Shown: positions 17,126-28,356, numbered from the stretch's first letter. The stretch: 64,000 nucleotides of DNA from Xanthomonas vesicatoria ATCC 35937 (GCF_001908725.1 NZ_CP018725.1:1-64000), one strand, 5' to 3'. Notes: a model not told the origin generated them from the letters alone. A program made the numbers and translations.

Positions 17126-18391
17126 ATGTACGACGCCGTGACTCGCCCAACCCCTCCCGCCGACGCCACCGCCTGGCCGCGCCGCATCACCCAGGCCGTC
17201 AAGATCGGCAGCGTGATCGTGGGCGGCGGTCATCCGGTGGTCGTCCAGTCGATGACCAATACCGACACCGCCGACATTGCCGGCAGCGTCAAGCAGGTGG
17301 CCGACTTGTGGCGCGCCGGCTCGGAGATGGTGCGCCTGACCGTCAACAACGCCGAGTCCGCCGCCGCCATCCCGCGCATCGTCGACAAGCTGCGCATGAT
17401 GAGGATCGAGGTGCCGTTGATCGGCGACTTCCATTACAACGGCCATCAGCTGCTTGCCGCCGAGCCGGCCTGTGCCGAAGCGTTGGCCAAGTACCGTATC
17501 AATCCGGGCAACGTCGGCTTCGGCAAGAAGAAGGATCTGCAGTTCGGGCAGCTGATCGAATTTGCCATCAAGTACGACAAGCCGGTGCGCATCGGCGCCA
17601 ATTGGGGCTCGCTGGACCAGTCGCTGGCTGCGCAGCTGATGGACGAAAATTCCACACGCGAAACGCCCTGGGACGCAGGCCGCGTGTTGCGCGAGGCGTT
17701 GATCCGTTCGGCGGTAGATTCGGCCGAGCGCGCGGTGGAACTGGGTTTGCCGCGCGAGCGCATCATCCTGTCGGCCAAGGTGTCCGGCGTGCAGGAGCTG
17801 ATCGCGGTGTACCGCGACATGGCCGCGCGCTGCGATTTTGCGTTGCACCTGGGGCTGACCGAAGCCGGCATCGGCAGCAAGGGCATCGTGGCCTCGGCCG
17901 CGGCCTTGAGCGTGCTGCTGCAGGAGGGGATCGGCGACACCATCCGCATTTCGCTGACGCCCGAGCCTGGACAGTCGCGCACGCAGGAGGTGGTGGTGGC
18001 GCAGGAGTTGCTGCAGACCACCGGCCAACGTGCGTTCACCCCGATGGTCACCGCGTGCCCGGGCTGCGGCCGCACCACCTCCGAGTTCTTCCAGGAACTG
18101 GCTGGCGTGGTGCAGAACCATGTGCGCGCCAAGATGCCGGAGTGGAAGATTTCCAACCCCGGCGCGGAGAACATGACCCTGGCGGTGATGGGGTGCGTGG
18201 TCAACGGCCCGGGTGAATCGCGCCACGCCAATATCGGCATTTCGTTGCCGGGCACGGGCGAGGCGCCATCGGCGCCGGTGTTCATCGATGGCGAAAAAAG
18301 CGTCACCCTGCGCGGCGAAAATATCGCCTATGAATTCATCGATCTGATCGATCAGTACGTCGAACGCACCTATGTCCGCCGCGCCGGCTGA
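17126..18391 (+). CDS. ispG: 4-hydroxy-3-methylbut-2-enyl diphosphate synthase IspG
   Basis: Penultimate enzyme of the methylerythritol-phosphate isoprenoid pathway, a cytoplasmic iron-sulphur reductase. The 421-residue product has the TIM-barrel part ([20 protein letters not shown] near the N-terminus) and the C-terminal [4Fe-4S] domain with CPGCGRTT and the [10 protein letters not shown] loop supplying the cluster cysteines. The length agrees with the two-domain bacterial type. The 3' end overlaps the next gene by 20 bases in another frame. Confidence 0.96.
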   Translation: MYDAVTRPTPPADATAWPRRITQAVKIGSVIVGGGHPVVVQSMTNTDTADIAGSVKQVADLWRAGSEMVRLTVNNAESAAAIPRIVDKLRMMRIEVPLIGDFHYNGHQLLAAEPACAEALAKYRINPGNVGFGKKKDLQFGQLIEFAIKYDKPVRIGANWGSLDQSLAAQLMDENSTRETPWDAGRVLREALIRSAVDSAERAVELGLPRERIILSAKVSGVQELIAVYRDMAARCDFALHLGLTEAGIGSKGIVASAAALSVLLQEGIGDTIRISLTPEPGQSRTQEVVVAQELLQTTGQRAFTPMVTACPGCGRTTSEFFQELAGVVQNHVRAKMPEWKISNPGAENMTLAVMGCVVNGPGESRHANIGISLPGTGEAPSAPVFIDGEKSVTLRGENIAYEFIDLIDQYVERTYVRRAG

Positions 18392-19070
18392 ATCGCCGGC
18401 CGGGTTCAAGCGGTGGTTGCGCAACAATGCCTGGCGCATGGCACTGCTGTTCGCAGGGGTGTTGCTACCGCTGGGGTTGTTCGTCGACCTGGCAGATGAA
18501 GTGCATGAGCTGGAAAACTTCTATTTCGACGAGCCGCTGCTGTGGAGCATGCGCAGCATCGCCACGCCCGGACTGGATACGTTTTTTGGCGTGATTTCCA
18601 AGGTGGGGTATCAGTACGGCGTGATCCCGGTCGATATTGCGATCGTCTTGGTGCTGCTGGCATTACGGCGCTGGCGCGAGGGTACCTTTGCAGCGCTGGG
18701 CTTCGGCGGTTCGGCGTTGTTGAACATGGGCGCCAAGCAGTTCTTTCAACGCGATCGGCCCAGCCTGTGGGAGTCGATCGCGCCGGAAAGCACCTTCAGC
18801 TTTCCCAGTGGCCACGCGATGGGCTCGATGACGCTCGCCGCAGTGCTGGTCGCGCTGGCGTGGCGTACGCGCTGGCGTTGGCCGGTGACCATCGCTGCCG
18901 GTCTGTTCGCCGCGTTGGTGGGCATCTCGCGCATCTACCTGGGCGTGCATTACCCCTCCGACATCCTGGGCGGCTGGTCGGCGGCGCTGGTGTGGGTGGT
19001 CGGCTTGTATCTGGTGATGTTCCGCGGCACGCGGCGCCCGCATTGGCGTCGCCCTCGCGTCCGCACCTGA
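18372..19070 (+). CDS. PAP2-family membrane phosphatase
   Basis: A 232-residue integral membrane protein with the three PAP2 signatures: [19 protein letters not shown] (catalytic His) and [17 protein letters not shown] (catalytic His and Asp). Members hydrolyse lipid phosphates on the periplasmic side, for example undecaprenyl diphosphate or phosphatidylglycerol phosphate. It overlaps ispG by 20 bases and probably shares its transcript. That suggests, without proving, a role in recycling isoprenoid carrier lipid. The first helix begins near residue 22. Confidence 0.88.
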   Translation: MSAAPAESPAGFKRWLRNNAWRMALLFAGVLLPLGLFVDLADEVHELENFYFDEPLLWSMRSIATPGLDTFFGVISKVGYQYGVIPVDIAIVLVLLALRRWREGTFAALGFGGSALLNMGAKQFFQRDRPSLWESIAPESTFSFPSGHAMGSMTLAAVLVALAWRTRWRWPVTIAAGLFAALVGISRIYLGVHYPSDILGGWSAALVWVVGLYLVMFRGTRRPHWRRPRVRT

Positions 19071-19268
19071 GCGGCGACACGTAGCGGCGCTACAGACTCT
19101 AGTCTGCAACTGTTGAGCATCGCGCCAGGCTCAAAGCCCTGTCGTCCGTCGGCATGTAGCTGCCGCGCGTGCACGTCAGTCGCAAGCTGCGCCGACACGT
19201 GCCATCGCCAACGAGGCAACCGCACTGTGAGAGTGCGATGCCTATACGGTGTTGTACCACTCGCGAGC
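19071..19268. other. Gap between convergent genes
   Basis: About 200 bases between the convergent PAP2 and MHS transporter genes. I see no gene and no clear terminator hairpin. Confidence 0.4.
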
Positions 19269-20558
19269 TTACGCTGTTGTCCTGCGCGCCAGCTGCATAC
19301 CGACCAGGCTGCCGATCAACGCAAGCAGCATCACGTAATAGCCGGCGCCCATGGGATGCTGCTTGACCAGCATGACCACCAACAGCGGCGTCAGCCCGCC
19401 GAACACGGCATAGCCCAGGTTGTAGGCGAACGACACGCCAGACAGGCGCACTGCCGGCGGGAACGCCTCGACCATGATGCGCGGGATCACTCCCAGCACG
19501 CCCAGAGCGCCGCCCAGTAGCGCGTAGAGTGGAAACACCAGCTGTGGATCGCCGGCCAGGCGGTAAAACACCCATGCCGCTGCGCCCAGCAGGACGCTGC
19601 CGGCGAGCAGCACGCGCCCATTGCCGTAGCGGTCGGCCAACGCACCGGCCACCACCGACCCTGCGGCCTGCAGCACGATGGCCAGACTGTTGGCCTGCAG
19701 CGCCACTGCGGCCGGGTAGTGGTAATTGCTCTGCAACAGGCCGGGCGTCATCAACGACACCACCAGCACGCCGCCGGCCACCATCCAGGTCAGCGCCAAC
19801 GACAGCAGCACGCCAGGCCGATGATCGCGCAGCACCAGCTTGAGTGGGGTTTCGCGCGCGAGCGCACGCATGGCGACCAGTTCTGCGAACACCGGCGTTT
19901 CGTGCAGCCAGCGCCGCAAGTAGACCGAGACCAGCCCGAATACGCCGCCTGCCAGGAACGGCAGACGCCAGGCATAGTCGGCGATCTCGGCAGGGGTGAA
20001 ATGGCGGTTGAGGGCGCCGGCGCCCAGCGAACCCAGCAGCACGCCACCGGCCAGCCCGGCGGTCAGGGTGCCGCAGGCGAGTCCGGTGCGATGTGCGGGC
20101 ACGTGCTCGGCGACGAACACCCAGGCGCTGGGTACCTCACCGCCGATCGCAGCGCCTTGCAGCAGTCTCGCGCCCAATAACAGCAGCGGCGCCGCGATGC
20201 CGATCTGCGCGTAGGTCGGCAACAAACCGATGCACAGCGTCGGCAGGGCCATCAGCAGCAGGCTCAAGCCGAACATGCGCTTGCGACCCACCAGGTCGCC
20301 GAAATGGGCCATCACCATGCCGCCGAGCGGACGCACCAGGTAACCGGCCGCAAAGATGCCGAAGGTCTGTAGTTGCCGCATCCACTCCGGAATGCCGGGC
20401 GGGAAGAACAACTGGCCCAGCACTGCGGCAAAAAAGATGAAGATGATGAAGTCGTACAGCTCCAGCGCACCGCCCAGCGCGGACAAGGCCAGCGTCTTGT
20501 AGTCGCCGCGTTTGAGTTGCGGCTTAGGTGCGATGCCCGTGGGTGGATGGGTTTTCAC
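19269..20558 (-). CDS. MHS-type MFS transporter
   Basis: A 429-residue inner-membrane major facilitator with twelve hydrophobic segments, of the metabolite:H+ symporter subfamily (ProP, KgtP, ShiA). The signatures are ALGGALELYDFIIFIFFAAV in helix 1, GYLVRPLGGMVMAHFGDLVGRKRM for the helix 2-3 loop, and GARLLQGAAIGGEVPSAWVF for helix 4. The substrate, probably an organic acid or compatible solute, cannot be told. I chose the GTG at 20558 (VKTHPPTG) with AGGA upstream; an ATG at 20612 would add 18 residues that do not look like the family. Confidence 0.85.
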   Translation of the reverse strand: MKTHPPTGIAPKPQLKRGDYKTLALSALGGALELYDFIIFIFFAAVLGQLFFPPGIPEWMRQLQTFGIFAAGYLVRPLGGMVMAHFGDLVGRKRMFGLSLLLMALPTLCIGLLPTYAQIGIAAPLLLLGARLLQGAAIGGEVPSAWVFVAEHVPAHRTGLACGTLTAGLAGGVLLGSLGAGALNRHFTPAEIADYAWRLPFLAGGVFGLVSVYLRRWLHETPVFAELVAMRALARETPLKLVLRDHRPGVLLSLALTWMVAGGVLVVSLMTPGLLQSNYHYPAAVALQANSLAIVLQAAGSVVAGALADRYGNGRVLLAGSVLLGAAAWVFYRLAGDPQLVFPLYALLGGALGVLGVIPRIMVEAFPPAVRLSGVSFAYNLGYAVFGGLTPLLVVMLVKQHPMGAGYYVMLLALIGSLVGMQLARRTTA

Positions 20559-20720
20559 GGCGTGACATCCTGTGGTGAATGGAGGCGCACATACGCCTGG
20601 GCAGCAGTGCAAGCGCAGGCAGCAATGCTAGCGCGCCAGGACGCGCAGCTTGCAAGCCTGACGTGGATGCCACGTATCGCACTTCGGTAAATGCGTGGTG
20701 CCTGCGCCGGTAGCGACGTC

Positions 20721-21413
20721 TCAAGCGCGCAAGCTGGCTAACGCCGCTGCTTCAGCGTGCAGCAAGGTGGTATCGAACAGCGGCCTTGCTGCATCGCCGG
20801 CATCCACCAGCAACGAAATTTCGGTACAGCCAAGCACGATCGCCTGAGCGCCTTGACGGTCGAGTTCGGCCATGACCTGACGAAAATACGTGCGCGACCC
20901 GTCATCGATCACGCCCTGGCACAGCTCCTCGTAAATCACCCGGTGCAATTCCATGCGCGCACCAGCAGGTGGTACGACGACCGTCAGCCCCCGTGCTTCC
21001 AGGCGCTGGCGATAGAACGGTTGCTCCATGGTGAAGCGCGTGCCGAGCAGACCGACCTGGGTGATGCCCGCCGCGAGCAAGGCATCGGCAGTGGCATCGG
21101 CGATATGCAACAACGGCAATGGCGTTGCGGCGGTGATCGCATCGGCGACGCAGTGCATGGTGTTGGTGCACAGCACGATGAAGTCCGCGCCGCCAGCATG
21201 TAGCGCACGCGCGGCGGCCGCCATCTCGCGTCCGGCGCCTTCCCAGTCGCCGGCGTGCTGCAAGCGTTCGATGTCGTGGAAGTCGACGCTGTAGAGCAAC
21301 ACTCGGGCCGAATGCAGCCCGCCACGTTCGCGGCGAATGGCCTGATTGATGAGTCGGTAGTAGGGCAGGGTGGACTCCCAGCTCATGCCGCCGATCATTC
21401 CGATGGTTTTCAT
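20721..21413 (-). CDS. Aspartate/glutamate racemase-family protein
   Basis: A 230-residue cytoplasmic protein of the cofactor-independent Asp/Glu racemase family (YgeA/RacD type). The N-terminus KTIGMIGGMSWEST is characteristic, and the two catalytic cysteines are present in VLCTNTMH and VLGCTEISLL. It should interconvert D- and L-amino acids, supplying D-amino acids or broad-spectrum racemisation. It starts at 21413 inside a longer open frame whose upstream portion overlaps the EamA gene and is not protein-like. It lies 162 bases upstream of the MHS transporter on the same strand. Confidence 0.88.
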   Translation of the reverse strand: MKTIGMIGGMSWESTLPYYRLINQAIRRERGGLHSARVLLYSVDFHDIERLQHAGDWEGAGREMAAAARALHAGGADFIVLCTNTMHCVADAITAATPLPLLHIADATADALLAAGITQVGLLGTRFTMEQPFYRQRLEARGLTVVVPPAGARMELHRVIYEELCQGVIDDGSRTYFRQVMAELDRQGAQAIVLGCTEISLLVDAGDAARPLFDTTLLHAEAAALASLRA

Positions 21414-21601
21414 GGGCAGTGTCCTGGCGCAATCGGGTTCGCCTGCATGGTCGCACACGATCTCGGTGGCAGGGCGGCAGTGCCAGCGGGGCTGCCGGCA
21501 ACTACTCAGTGCGCGGCAAGGCCATCGCCGCAATTGGGGTGCGCGTGACACTGCATGTGACGCTAGGCGGTGCACCTGCACGCATCGCCACGGGCGCTGC
21601 A

Positions 21602-22510
21602 TCACTCGCCCGGCTTTGCGCCCTCTACCGGCGCATGCGTGGCAGCGCGACGCGCCAACACGGTTTCGCGATGGGCGATATACACATTGGCACCGATGAT
21701 GATGGCCGCGCCGACCAGGGTGTGGCGCTCGATCGCCTCGCCGAACAACCACCAGCCCAGCAATGCCACCAGCGGCAGTTGCATGAAGCTGATCGGCTGC
21801 AGCGCCGACACTTCGCCCAGCTTGAGCGCGCGTGTCCAGAACAACTGCCCGGCAGTGCCGAAGACCCCGGTCGCCACCAGCCATAACCAGTCGATGCCTT
21901 GCGGCCAGGCCCATTGAAACAGTGCCGGAATCAGCGACATCGGCACCCAGAACACATAGGTATAGAACACCACGGTGTCGGAGCCGTCGCTGCGCGACAG
22001 CTGCTTGATCTGGATCGCAACGACAGCGCTGATGACCGCAGCCAGCAACGCGATCAGCAGCCCGGGCGTGAAAGTGGACGAGCCCGGCCGCAAGATCACC
22101 AGCACGCCGACAAAGCCTGCTGCCACCGCCAGCCAGCGGCGGAGGCGTACCTGTTCGTGCAGCCACACCACCGCCAGCACGGTGACGAACAACGGCGTGG
22201 AGTAAGACAGCGAAATCGCCTGCGACAACGGCAGGTGGCCGATCGCCCAAAACCCGCACAACATCGAGGCCAGGCCGATCAGCGTGCGCGCCAGATACTG
22301 CGGCAACTGCCGGGTACGCGGCAGCGCCTTGCTAGGACGCACGATCAGCGGCAGCAACGCCAGCAACCCGAATGCGTTACGAAAGAACGCAATCTCGGTA
22401 GTGGCGATGTTGCTCGATGCCAGCCGGATGGTGATGGCCATCAGCCCGAAGGCGAAGGTACTGGTGAGCATCCACAGCGCGGCACGACGCGAGACCTGCG
22501 CTGCAGTCAC
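21602..22510 (-). CDS. EamA/DMT-family transporter
   Basis: A 302-residue inner-membrane protein with ten hydrophobic helices arranged as two EamA repeats, like RhaT/YedA-type drug/metabolite exporters. The second repeat carries [20 protein letters not shown], a usual family feature. The GTG start at 22510 overlaps the murB stop as GTGA, so it is the last gene of a co-translated minus-strand run. The substrate is unknown; cell-wall linkage through murB is only positional. A later ATG at the MLTSTFAFG residues is the alternative start. Confidence 0.85.
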   Translation of the reverse strand: MTAAQVSRRAALWMLTSTFAFGLMAITIRLASSNIATTEIAFFRNAFGLLALLPLIVRPSKALPRTRQLPQYLARTLIGLASMLCGFWAIGHLPLSQAISLSYSTPLFVTVLAVVWLHEQVRLRRWLAVAAGFVGVLVILRPGSSTFTPGLLIALLAAVISAVVAIQIKQLSRSDGSDTVVFYTYVFWVPMSLIPALFQWAWPQGIDWLWLVATGVFGTAGQLFWTRALKLGEVSALQPISFMQLPLVALLGWWLFGEAIERHTLVGAAIIIGANVYIAHRETVLARRAATHAPVEGAKPGE

Positions 22511-23559
22511 CAATGCGCTCCAATGATGCGCGGCTCCGGTTCCAGGATGACCGAATAGCGCTCGCGCACGGATTCGGCGATACGCCTGGCAAATTCCAGC
22601 AACTGTGCACCGCTGGCAGCGCCGTAATTGACCAGGACCAGCGCGTGGTCGGGGGACACGCCGGCGTCGCCTTCGCGCCGGCCTTTCCAGCCGCATTGCT
22701 CGATCAACCACGCAGCCGACAACTTGCCCTGGCCCGGCTGCTCGCCGGGATACACCGGCATGTCGGCGAAGGTGGCCTGCAACGCGGCGATCTGTTCGCT
22801 CGGCAACAACGGATTCTTGAAAAAACTACCCGCATTGCCGAGTACGTCCGGGTCCGGCAACTTGCGCCGGCGGATGTTGATCACCGCCTGGGCCACGTCG
22901 GCCGCACCTGCCAGCTCGGCGCCCATGCTGGCCAATTCTTCGCGAATGCCGGCGTAGTCCAGGCGCAGTTCGTGCAGCAACGGCAGATTGAACTCCACTG
23001 CCACAATCAAATAGCGATCGGGTTGGTGTTTGAACACGCTGTCGCGGTAGGCGAACTCACACTCGGGCGCGGTCAGCCGCACAAGCTGCTGGTCAAGCCG
23101 ATCAAAGGCTTCCACCACGTGGATGAAATCGCCCACCTGCGCGCCGTAGGCACCGATGTTCTGGATCGGACTGGCGCCGACAGTGCCGGGGATCAATGCC
23201 AGATTTTCCAGCCCCGACAAACCCTGCTGCAACGAATACAGCACCAGCGCATGCCAGTTCACACCGGCACCGGCGCGTACGATGGCATGGTCGGCATGGT
23301 GCGCAATGATGGCGATATCGCGGTTTTCGAAACACAGCACGCAACCATGCCGGTCGCCAGCCAACAGCACGTTGCTGCCGCTGCCCAGCACCAACAAGGG
23401 AAGCTCGGCAATCTCCGGCGCGGCCAGCGCCTGCGGCAATGCCTCGGGCGTGTGGATGCCGAGCAACCAGCGCGCCGTGGCTTCGACATGAAACGTGTTG
23501 AGCGCGCGCAGCGGCGCATGCGCACTCAAGCTCCAGCCGGCCTGTACTGCATCGCTCAT
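22507..23559 (-). CDS. murB: UDP-N-acetylenolpyruvoylglucosamine reductase
   Basis: Cytoplasmic FAD enzyme producing UDP-N-acetylmuramate for peptidoglycan. The 350-residue product has the FAD-binding segment [14 protein letters not shown], the pyrophosphate-binding [19 protein letters not shown], and the catalytic serine region NAGSFFKNP, as in the type I (E. coli-like) enzyme. The start at 23559 overlaps the pyrD stop (ATGA). Twenty extra upstream codons are open but fall inside pyrD and are not conserved-looking. Confidence 0.95.
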   Translation of the reverse strand: MSDAVQAGWSLSAHAPLRALNTFHVEATARWLLGIHTPEALPQALAAPEIAELPLLVLGSGSNVLLAGDRHGCVLCFENRDIAIIAHHADHAIVRAGAGVNWHALVLYSLQQGLSGLENLALIPGTVGASPIQNIGAYGAQVGDFIHVVEAFDRLDQQLVRLTAPECEFAYRDSVFKHQPDRYLIVAVEFNLPLLHELRLDYAGIREELASMGAELAGAADVAQAVINIRRRKLPDPDVLGNAGSFFKNPLLPSEQIAALQATFADMPVYPGEQPGQGKLSAAWLIEQCGWKGRREGDAGVSPDHALVLVNYGAASGAQLLEFARRIAESVRERYSVILEPEPRIIGAHW

Positions 23560-24611
23560 AGCGGCGAGACCGCGCCACCACTGGGCGCTTCGCGACGGCG
23601 ACGGATGGCATCCACGCACTCGCCGATCAACCGCGGCCCGCGATACACCAGGCCGCTATAGCACTGCACCAGGCTCGCACCCGCCGCCATCTTGGCCAGC
23701 GCGTCGGCGCCGGAGTTGATGCCGCCCACGCCGATCAACGGGATCGACTCGGGCAAGCGTGCGCGCAAGCGGCGCAGCACGAGCGTGGATTGCCCCAGCA
23801 GCGGCGCCCCGGATAAGCCGCCGGCCTCGGCAGCCAGCGGATGATTGGCAATCAGGGTGCGCGTCACCGTGGTGTTGGTGGCGATCACGCCATCCACCGC
23901 CAGGTCGGCCAACACGCGCGCGGCGGCATCGATGTCGCGGTCGTTGAGATCCGGCGCCACCTTCACCAGCATCGGCACGCGCTTGCCGTGCTGCGCGGCC
24001 AACGCTTCCTGGGTTTCGCGCAGATCGGCGATCAGCCGACGCAATGCCTGTTCTTCCTGCAGTTCGCGCAAACCGGCGGTATTGGGCGAGGAAATGTTGA
24101 CGGTGATGTAGTCGGCCAGCGGATATACGCGCTCCATGCAGTAGCGGTAATCGCTGGTGGCTTCCTCGTTGGGTGTGTCCTTGTTCTTGCCGATGTTGAT
24201 GCCGAGCAGCCCGCCGCGACGGCGTGCGCGCTGCACATTGGCCACCAGCGCATCCACGCCCAGATTATTGAAGCCCATGCGGTTGATCACCGCCTGGTAC
24301 TCCGGCAACCGGAACATGCGCGGCTTGGGATTGCCCTCCTGCGGGCGCGGGGTCACGGTGCCGATCTCGATGAAGCCGAAGCCCAGCGCCAGCAGCGCAT
24401 CGATGTGCTCGCCGTTCTTGTCCAGGCCGGCGCCGAGGCCGACCGGGTTGGGGAACAGCAAACCAAATGCCGGCGTCGGCAGCGGCACCGGGCGCTTGGC
24501 CAGCAGCGATGTGGTGCCCGTGCGGTAGGCGGTGTCGATGGAGCGCAACGCCAGCGCATGGGCGCGCTCGGCATCGAGGGTAAACAGCAGGGGGCGGGCA
24601 AGCGAATACAT
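23556..24611 (-). CDS. pyrD: Dihydroorotate dehydrogenase (quinone), class 2
   Basis: Membrane-associated flavoenzyme of de novo pyrimidine synthesis, reducing quinone while oxidising dihydroorotate. The 351-residue product has the N-terminal amphipathic quinone-binding helices of class 2 and the FMN/substrate motifs [36 protein letters not shown] (catalytic Ser) and [16 protein letters not shown]. It is in a tight minus-strand run, 5 bases after the methyltransferase and overlapping murB by four. Confidence 0.95.
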   Translation of the reverse strand: MYSLARPLLFTLDAERAHALALRSIDTAYRTGTTSLLAKRPVPLPTPAFGLLFPNPVGLGAGLDKNGEHIDALLALGFGFIEIGTVTPRPQEGNPKPRMFRLPEYQAVINRMGFNNLGVDALVANVQRARRRGGLLGINIGKNKDTPNEEATSDYRYCMERVYPLADYITVNISSPNTAGLRELQEEQALRRLIADLRETQEALAAQHGKRVPMLVKVAPDLNDRDIDAAARVLADLAVDGVIATNTTVTRTLIANHPLAAEAGGLSGAPLLGQSTLVLRRLRARLPESIPLIGVGGINSGADALAKMAAGASLVQCYSGLVYRGPRLIGECVDAIRRRREAPSGGAVSPL

Positions 24612-24616
24612 GGGAG

Positions 24617-25384
24617 TCAGTTCAATTTCCCTGCGAACACGCGGGTCTGGTATTGGAAGTCGATCTGCCCGTCCTGTGCGTGCGCATCGAACAGCGTGCG
24701 CAGCGCGGCGAGCATCGGCGCGTGGCGTGGGTCGTGTGCGAGCGGTGCGTAGGAGGACGACAACAGGCGGCCGCGCAGTGCCTCGAAATCCAGTCGCTGC
24801 ACATTGGGAAAGCGCGCCATTGCGCGGAACCCATCGCCGAACCAGGCCTGCATGGTCGCATCGTCCTGGTAGCGCTCTGCCACTGCCGAGTAGTCGGTGC
24901 CGTAGTCCAGCAACAGTTGCTCGTAGCCACGCAAGAAGGCGGTTGTATCCAGCTCGCGCGAGTTCCAGTAGATCACCGCCAATCCATCGGGCCGCAGCAC
25001 GCGCGCCCATTCGGCACGAATGGCCTGGGTGTCGAACCAGTGGAAGGCCTGCGCGGCAGACACCAGGCCCATGCTGGCATCGGCCAGCCCGGTGGCCTCG
25101 GCCGTGCCATCGATGGCCTGGAACTTGGGGAAACCCGCCAGCCATTGCTGCGCGGCCGCACGCATGGCCGGATTCGGTTCCACGGCCGTGACCGCATAGC
25201 CGGCTTCCAGGAACAGCCGGCTGGAAATGCCGGTACCGGCGCCGATATCGGCTACCGCAGTCGCCGGCGTGATGCCCAGTTCGTCATGCAACCAGCGCAG
25301 CAACTGCGGCGGATAACTGGGCCGGTAGCGCACATAGGCCGCCACGCGGTCGTTGAAACGCTGGGCCGAGGAGGGCGCGGCCAT
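24617..25384 (-). CDS. Class I SAM-dependent methyltransferase
   Basis: A 255-residue soluble methyltransferase. The SAM-binding glycine motif is [18 protein letters not shown], followed by the acidic end of strand 2 (AVEPNPAMR) and the motif IV/post region (FHWFDTQ...[14 protein letters not shown]). It resembles the Methyltransf_11/UbiE-like group; substrate unknown. The gene begins two bases after the DUF4190 gene ends and finishes five bases before pyrD, so it belongs to the same operon. The start at 25384 was preferred to the open upstream extension, which overlaps the neighbouring gene. Confidence 0.85.
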   Translation of the reverse strand: MAAPSSAQRFNDRVAAYVRYRPSYPPQLLRWLHDELGITPATAVADIGAGTGISSRLFLEAGYAVTAVEPNPAMRAAAQQWLAGFPKFQAIDGTAEATGLADASMGLVSAAQAFHWFDTQAIRAEWARVLRPDGLAVIYWNSRELDTTAFLRGYEQLLLDYGTDYSAVAERYQDDATMQAWFGDGFRAMARFPNVQRLDFEALRGRLLSSSYAPLAHDPRHAPMLAALRTLFDAHAQDGQIDFQYQTRVFAGKLN

Positions 25385-25386
25385 GC

Positions 25387-25674
25387 TCAACTGTTTGCGG
25401 CCGCAAGCCAGGCCATGCCGCCGAAGAACAAGACGAACACCGCAATGCCGATCAGCCACATGGCCACTGCCAACCAGCCGAGGATCAGCCCGCCGATGGC
25501 CAGGCCGTCGCCTTCCAGCCCCTGCGGATTGCGGCGGATTTCCGCGCGCGCCAGGTGGCCGGTAATGATGGCGCACACGCTGCCGAGGAACGGGATCAGC
25601 GTCCAGCCGAGAATGCCTGCGACCAGGCTGACGATCGCCATGGCGCTGGTCTGTCGAACGACAACGTTCATCAT
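25387..25674 (-). CDS. DUF4190-type small membrane protein
   Basis: A 95-residue protein with two membrane helices (AIVSLVAGILGWTLIPFLGS and LAIGGLILGWLAVAMWLIGI) separated by a short basic loop GHLARAEIRRNP. This is the recognisable DUF4190 pattern 'hydrophobic-GHxAxxxIrr-GxGlAiaGLilG'. Function unknown. It is the first gene of the minus-strand run leading to the methyltransferase, pyrD, murB and EamA genes; its start may be either of two adjacent ATG codons. Confidence 0.8.
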   Translation of the reverse strand: MMNVVVRQTSAMAIVSLVAGILGWTLIPFLGSVCAIITGHLARAEIRRNPQGLEGDGLAIGGLILGWLAVAMWLIGIAVFVLFFGGMAWLAAANS

Positions 25675-25989
25675 GAACTCCTAGAAATTGGTGGCAGCAC
25701 AGGGCCGGCGTGGTCCGATTATCCCAGAGCGGCCGCCCGAATGGCGTGCCGTCTGCGGCGGAAACGCGATTGCCGGGCCATCGATGGCCGGAGAGGGTGG
25801 CCTGAACGGCCTGATTGCGCGGGGCAGGGCTGCGTTACTGATGGGATCTCGCCCGTCATCTACCCTTGGCGAACTGCTGCACGGGGAGCGTGGCGCTCCC
25901 TGGCTATCGCTATGACAGGCCAGCCGCAGCGGGGGCCATGCGACACCTGCAGCGCGTCGGCCATTGCCGGCGCGCTGCGATGCCACCGA
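25675..25989. other. Intergenic, no gene seen
   Basis: About 315 bases between the ALDH7 stop and the DUF4190 start, both on the minus strand. It should hold the promoter of the pyrD-murB run and the end of the ALDH transcript. No clear hairpin or open frame is convincing. Confidence 0.4.
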
Positions 25990-27522
25990 TCACAGATCGA
26001 ATTTGATGCCCTGCGCCAGCGGCAGCGAGTCGGAGTAGTTGATCGTATTGGTCTGACGGCGCATGTAGACCTTCCACGCATCCGAGCCGGATTCGCGACC
26101 GCCGCCGGTTTCCTTCTCGCCGCCGAACGCGCCGCCGATCTCCGCACCGGAGGTGCCGATGTTGACGTTGGCGATGCCGCAATCGCTGCCCGCAGCGGAC
26201 AGGAACTTCTCGGCCGCCTTGAGGTTCTGGGTGAAGATCGACGACGACAGGCCCTGCGGCACACCGTTCTGCAGGTCGATCGCCTCGTCCAGCGTGCTGT
26301 ACTTCATCACGTAGAGGATCGGCGCGAAGGTCTCGTGCTGCACCACCGCGTCGCTGTTCTGCAGCCCGGTGACGATCGCCGGCAGTACGAAGTTGCCCGG
26401 GCGGTCGATCGCGGTGCCGCCCACTTCCACCGTGCCGCCAGCGGCCTTGGCCTTGGCGATCGACGCCAGGAACTGCTCCACCGCGCCGCGGCTGTTGAGC
26501 GGGCCCATCAGGTTTGCCGGGTCGGTGGGGTCGCCGATCTTGCTGTCGAGCTGCTTGTACGCCTTGACCAGCGTGGCCAGCACGTTGTCGTAGATGGAGT
26601 CGTGCACGATCAGCCGGCGCGTGGTGGTGCAGCGCTGGCCGGCAGTGCCGACCGCCCCAAACACGATGCCCGGGATGGCCAGCTTCAGGTCGGCAGTCTC
26701 GTCGAGGATGATTGCGTTGTTGCCGCCCAGCTCCAGCAGGCAACGGCCCAGGCGGTGGGCGACCTTTTCAGCGACCACGCGGCCGATTTGGGTCGAGCCG
26801 GTGAAGCTGATCAGCGGGATGCGGGTGTCTTCGACCAGCTTCTCCGACAACGAGATGCCGGCATCGTTGATCAGGAAGAAGATGTCCGGGAAGCCGGCAT
26901 CCTTGAGCGCGGCGTTGCAGATCTTCATCGTCGCGATCGCGGTCAGCGGCGTCTTGTTGGACGGCTTCCAGATGCAGATATCGCCGCAAATTGCTGCCAA
27001 AAAAGCATTCCAGGCCCACACCGCCACCGGGAAATTGAACGCACTGATGATGCCCACCAGGCCCAGCGGCTGGTACTGCTCGTACATGCGGTGGCCAGGG
27101 CGCTCCGAATGCATGGTGTAGCCGTAGAGCATGCGGCTCTGGCCCACCGCGAAGTCGGCGATGTCGATCATCTCCTGCACTTCGCCATCGCCTTCGGGCT
27201 TGCTCTTGCCCATTTCCAACGCCACCAGCGAACCGAGCGCATCCTTGTGGGCACGCAGCGCCTCGCCACATAGGCGAACGGCTTCGCCGCGGCGCGGCGC
27301 CGGCGTGGTCCGCCACACCTTGAAGGCCGCCTGCGCGCGCTGGATGATCAGTTCGTAGTCTTCCGGCGTCGTGGCCTGCACATCGGCGATCACCGCATTG
27401 GTGGTCGGATTGAGCGGCTGCAGCACTCCGGCACCGGTGGCCTGCGACCAGGTCGCCTCGCCGAGGTAGGTACCGGAATTGGACGCGGCGAGGTCGAGCG
27501 CCTTGAGCAGGTCAGCGGACAT
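25990..27522 (-). CDS. ALDH7-family aldehyde dehydrogenase (aminoadipate semialdehyde type)
   Basis: A 510-residue NAD(P)-dependent dehydrogenase of the ALDH7 family, whose bacterial members (AmaB/Pcd) oxidise alpha-aminoadipate semialdehyde in lysine catabolism. The catalytic Cys298 is in [13 protein letters not shown] and the general base Glu264 in LELGGNNAI; the latter string and the C-terminal [17 protein letters not shown] are typical of ALDH7. The start at 27522 has a strong Shine-Dalgarno (CAGGAGA). It is the last core gene before the broken tRNA. Confidence 0.88.
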   Translation of the reverse strand: MSADLLKALDLAASNSGTYLGEATWSQATGAGVLQPLNPTTNAVIADVQATTPEDYELIIQRAQAAFKVWRTTPAPRRGEAVRLCGEALRAHKDALGSLVALEMGKSKPEGDGEVQEMIDIADFAVGQSRMLYGYTMHSERPGHRMYEQYQPLGLVGIISAFNFPVAVWAWNAFLAAICGDICIWKPSNKTPLTAIATMKICNAALKDAGFPDIFFLINDAGISLSEKLVEDTRIPLISFTGSTQIGRVVAEKVAHRLGRCLLELGGNNAIILDETADLKLAIPGIVFGAVGTAGQRCTTTRRLIVHDSIYDNVLATLVKAYKQLDSKIGDPTDPANLMGPLNSRGAVEQFLASIAKAKAAGGTVEVGGTAIDRPGNFVLPAIVTGLQNSDAVVQHETFAPILYVMKYSTLDEAIDLQNGVPQGLSSSIFTQNLKAAEKFLSAAGSDCGIANVNIGTSGAEIGGAFGGEKETGGGRESGSDAWKVYMRRQTNTINYSDSLPLAQGIKFDL

Positions 27523-27657
27523 GGAATCTCCTGGAAACAGTGGCGGTCGCGCGGTAGCCGAGGCCGGCACCGACACGGGTAGCCGCTAATTTTAGCAGGC
27601 TCCACCCACCCCCTGCCGGCTTGGCAAGCTGGCTGAACATGCGACAATGCCGCCCTT

Positions 27658-27698
27658 GGCCCCGTAGCTCAGCTGGATAGAGCGTCCCCCTCCTAAGG
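27658..27698 (+). tRNA. Truncated tRNA-Arg(CCU): 5' half only
   Basis: The sequence reads as a tRNA from acceptor arm GGCCCCG through the D arm (GCTC...GAGC) and the anticodon loop CTCCTAA with CCT anticodon. The 3' anticodon strand should continue GGGG to pair with CCCC, but after GG it changes to AAGAGGGAAAATTG. No T arm or matching acceptor strand follows. This marks the left boundary of the accessory region and is the likely integration site. Confidence 0.75.
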
Positions 27699-27897
27699 AA
27701 GAGGGAAAATTGTGGGGTCGCCGCTATCCTTTCTAACCTGTTGTTTAATAAGGCCTGGGTTCGCCCGTTCGGCGGATGCGATGCAGGTCTAGAAATCCCA
27801 AAGCAGCTTCTAACAGCGCTTGTTCGCCACAGTATTGCCACGGCTTCCATGGTCTCCTAGGCTGCGCTATAGTGAGTCTAGGGATGGCCCATCGCAC

Positions 27898-28356
27898 ATG
27901 TCTGCAAGCGCGCTTCAAACGCTTCGAGAGTTGTATCCGCAGCGATATGCACTTCGGCCCGAAGAGGTCGCACATGTGCTTCGTGGCCAAAGCACGAGAG
28001 GGGTGGTCCAGCGCGTTCGCGAAGGGATGCAGTCGGGGCGCTATCCAGGTGCCCGCAAGATCGACGGATTGATCCAGATGCCCCTTGAAGCGTTGGCTGA
28101 AATCTTGGATCCGGCGCCCGCACCTCAGCCTGTTGTTCCGACCATCACGCCTTCATCCTCGCGACGACGATCCGCCATTGGGCCGCGTCTCGGTTTCGTG
28201 CGGGCGGCAGGCTTCTGGGAGCAAGTGATGGGGATCATTGGCGATCAGGAATTGGCCGATGAGCTAGGTGAAGTCGCGGCGAAAGTCTTGCACGAGCTTC
28301 GCTATGAGGAGGCTGAGGCCAGATCGCGCGCTCAGCGCAATGAGCTTATGCGCTAG
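27898..28356 (+). CDS. Excisionase/PrtN-like DNA-binding protein
   Basis: A 152-residue basic protein beginning MSASALQTLRELYPQRYALR. Residues 15-65 (LRPEEVAHVLRG, then VREGMQSGRYPGARKIDG) resemble the winged-helix fold of excisionases and pyocin-activator PrtN-like regulators, where an 'E-V-A' helix is followed by a positively charged turn. The C-terminal half is Pro/Ser-rich and then helical. It lies 200 bases inside the tRNA boundary, next to integrase debris, which fits a recombination-directionality factor. I cannot confirm the family; the start at 27898 was chosen because the upstream extension is not protein-like. Confidence 0.6.
   Translation: MSASALQTLRELYPQRYALRPEEVAHVLRGQSTRGVVQRVREGMQSGRYPGARKIDGLIQMPLEALAEILDPAPAPQPVVPTITPSSSRRRSAIGPRLGFVRAAGFWEQVMGIIGDQELADELGEVAAKVLHELRYEEAEARSRAQRNELMR

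Noticed and set aside
27658..27900. Group I intron in the tRNA-Arg(CCU) anticodon loop
   Set aside because: Such introns exist in this tRNA in Agrobacterium, and the break is at the right place. But I see no group I core (P3-P8, R/S elements) and no 3' tRNA half downstream in the next few hundred bases.
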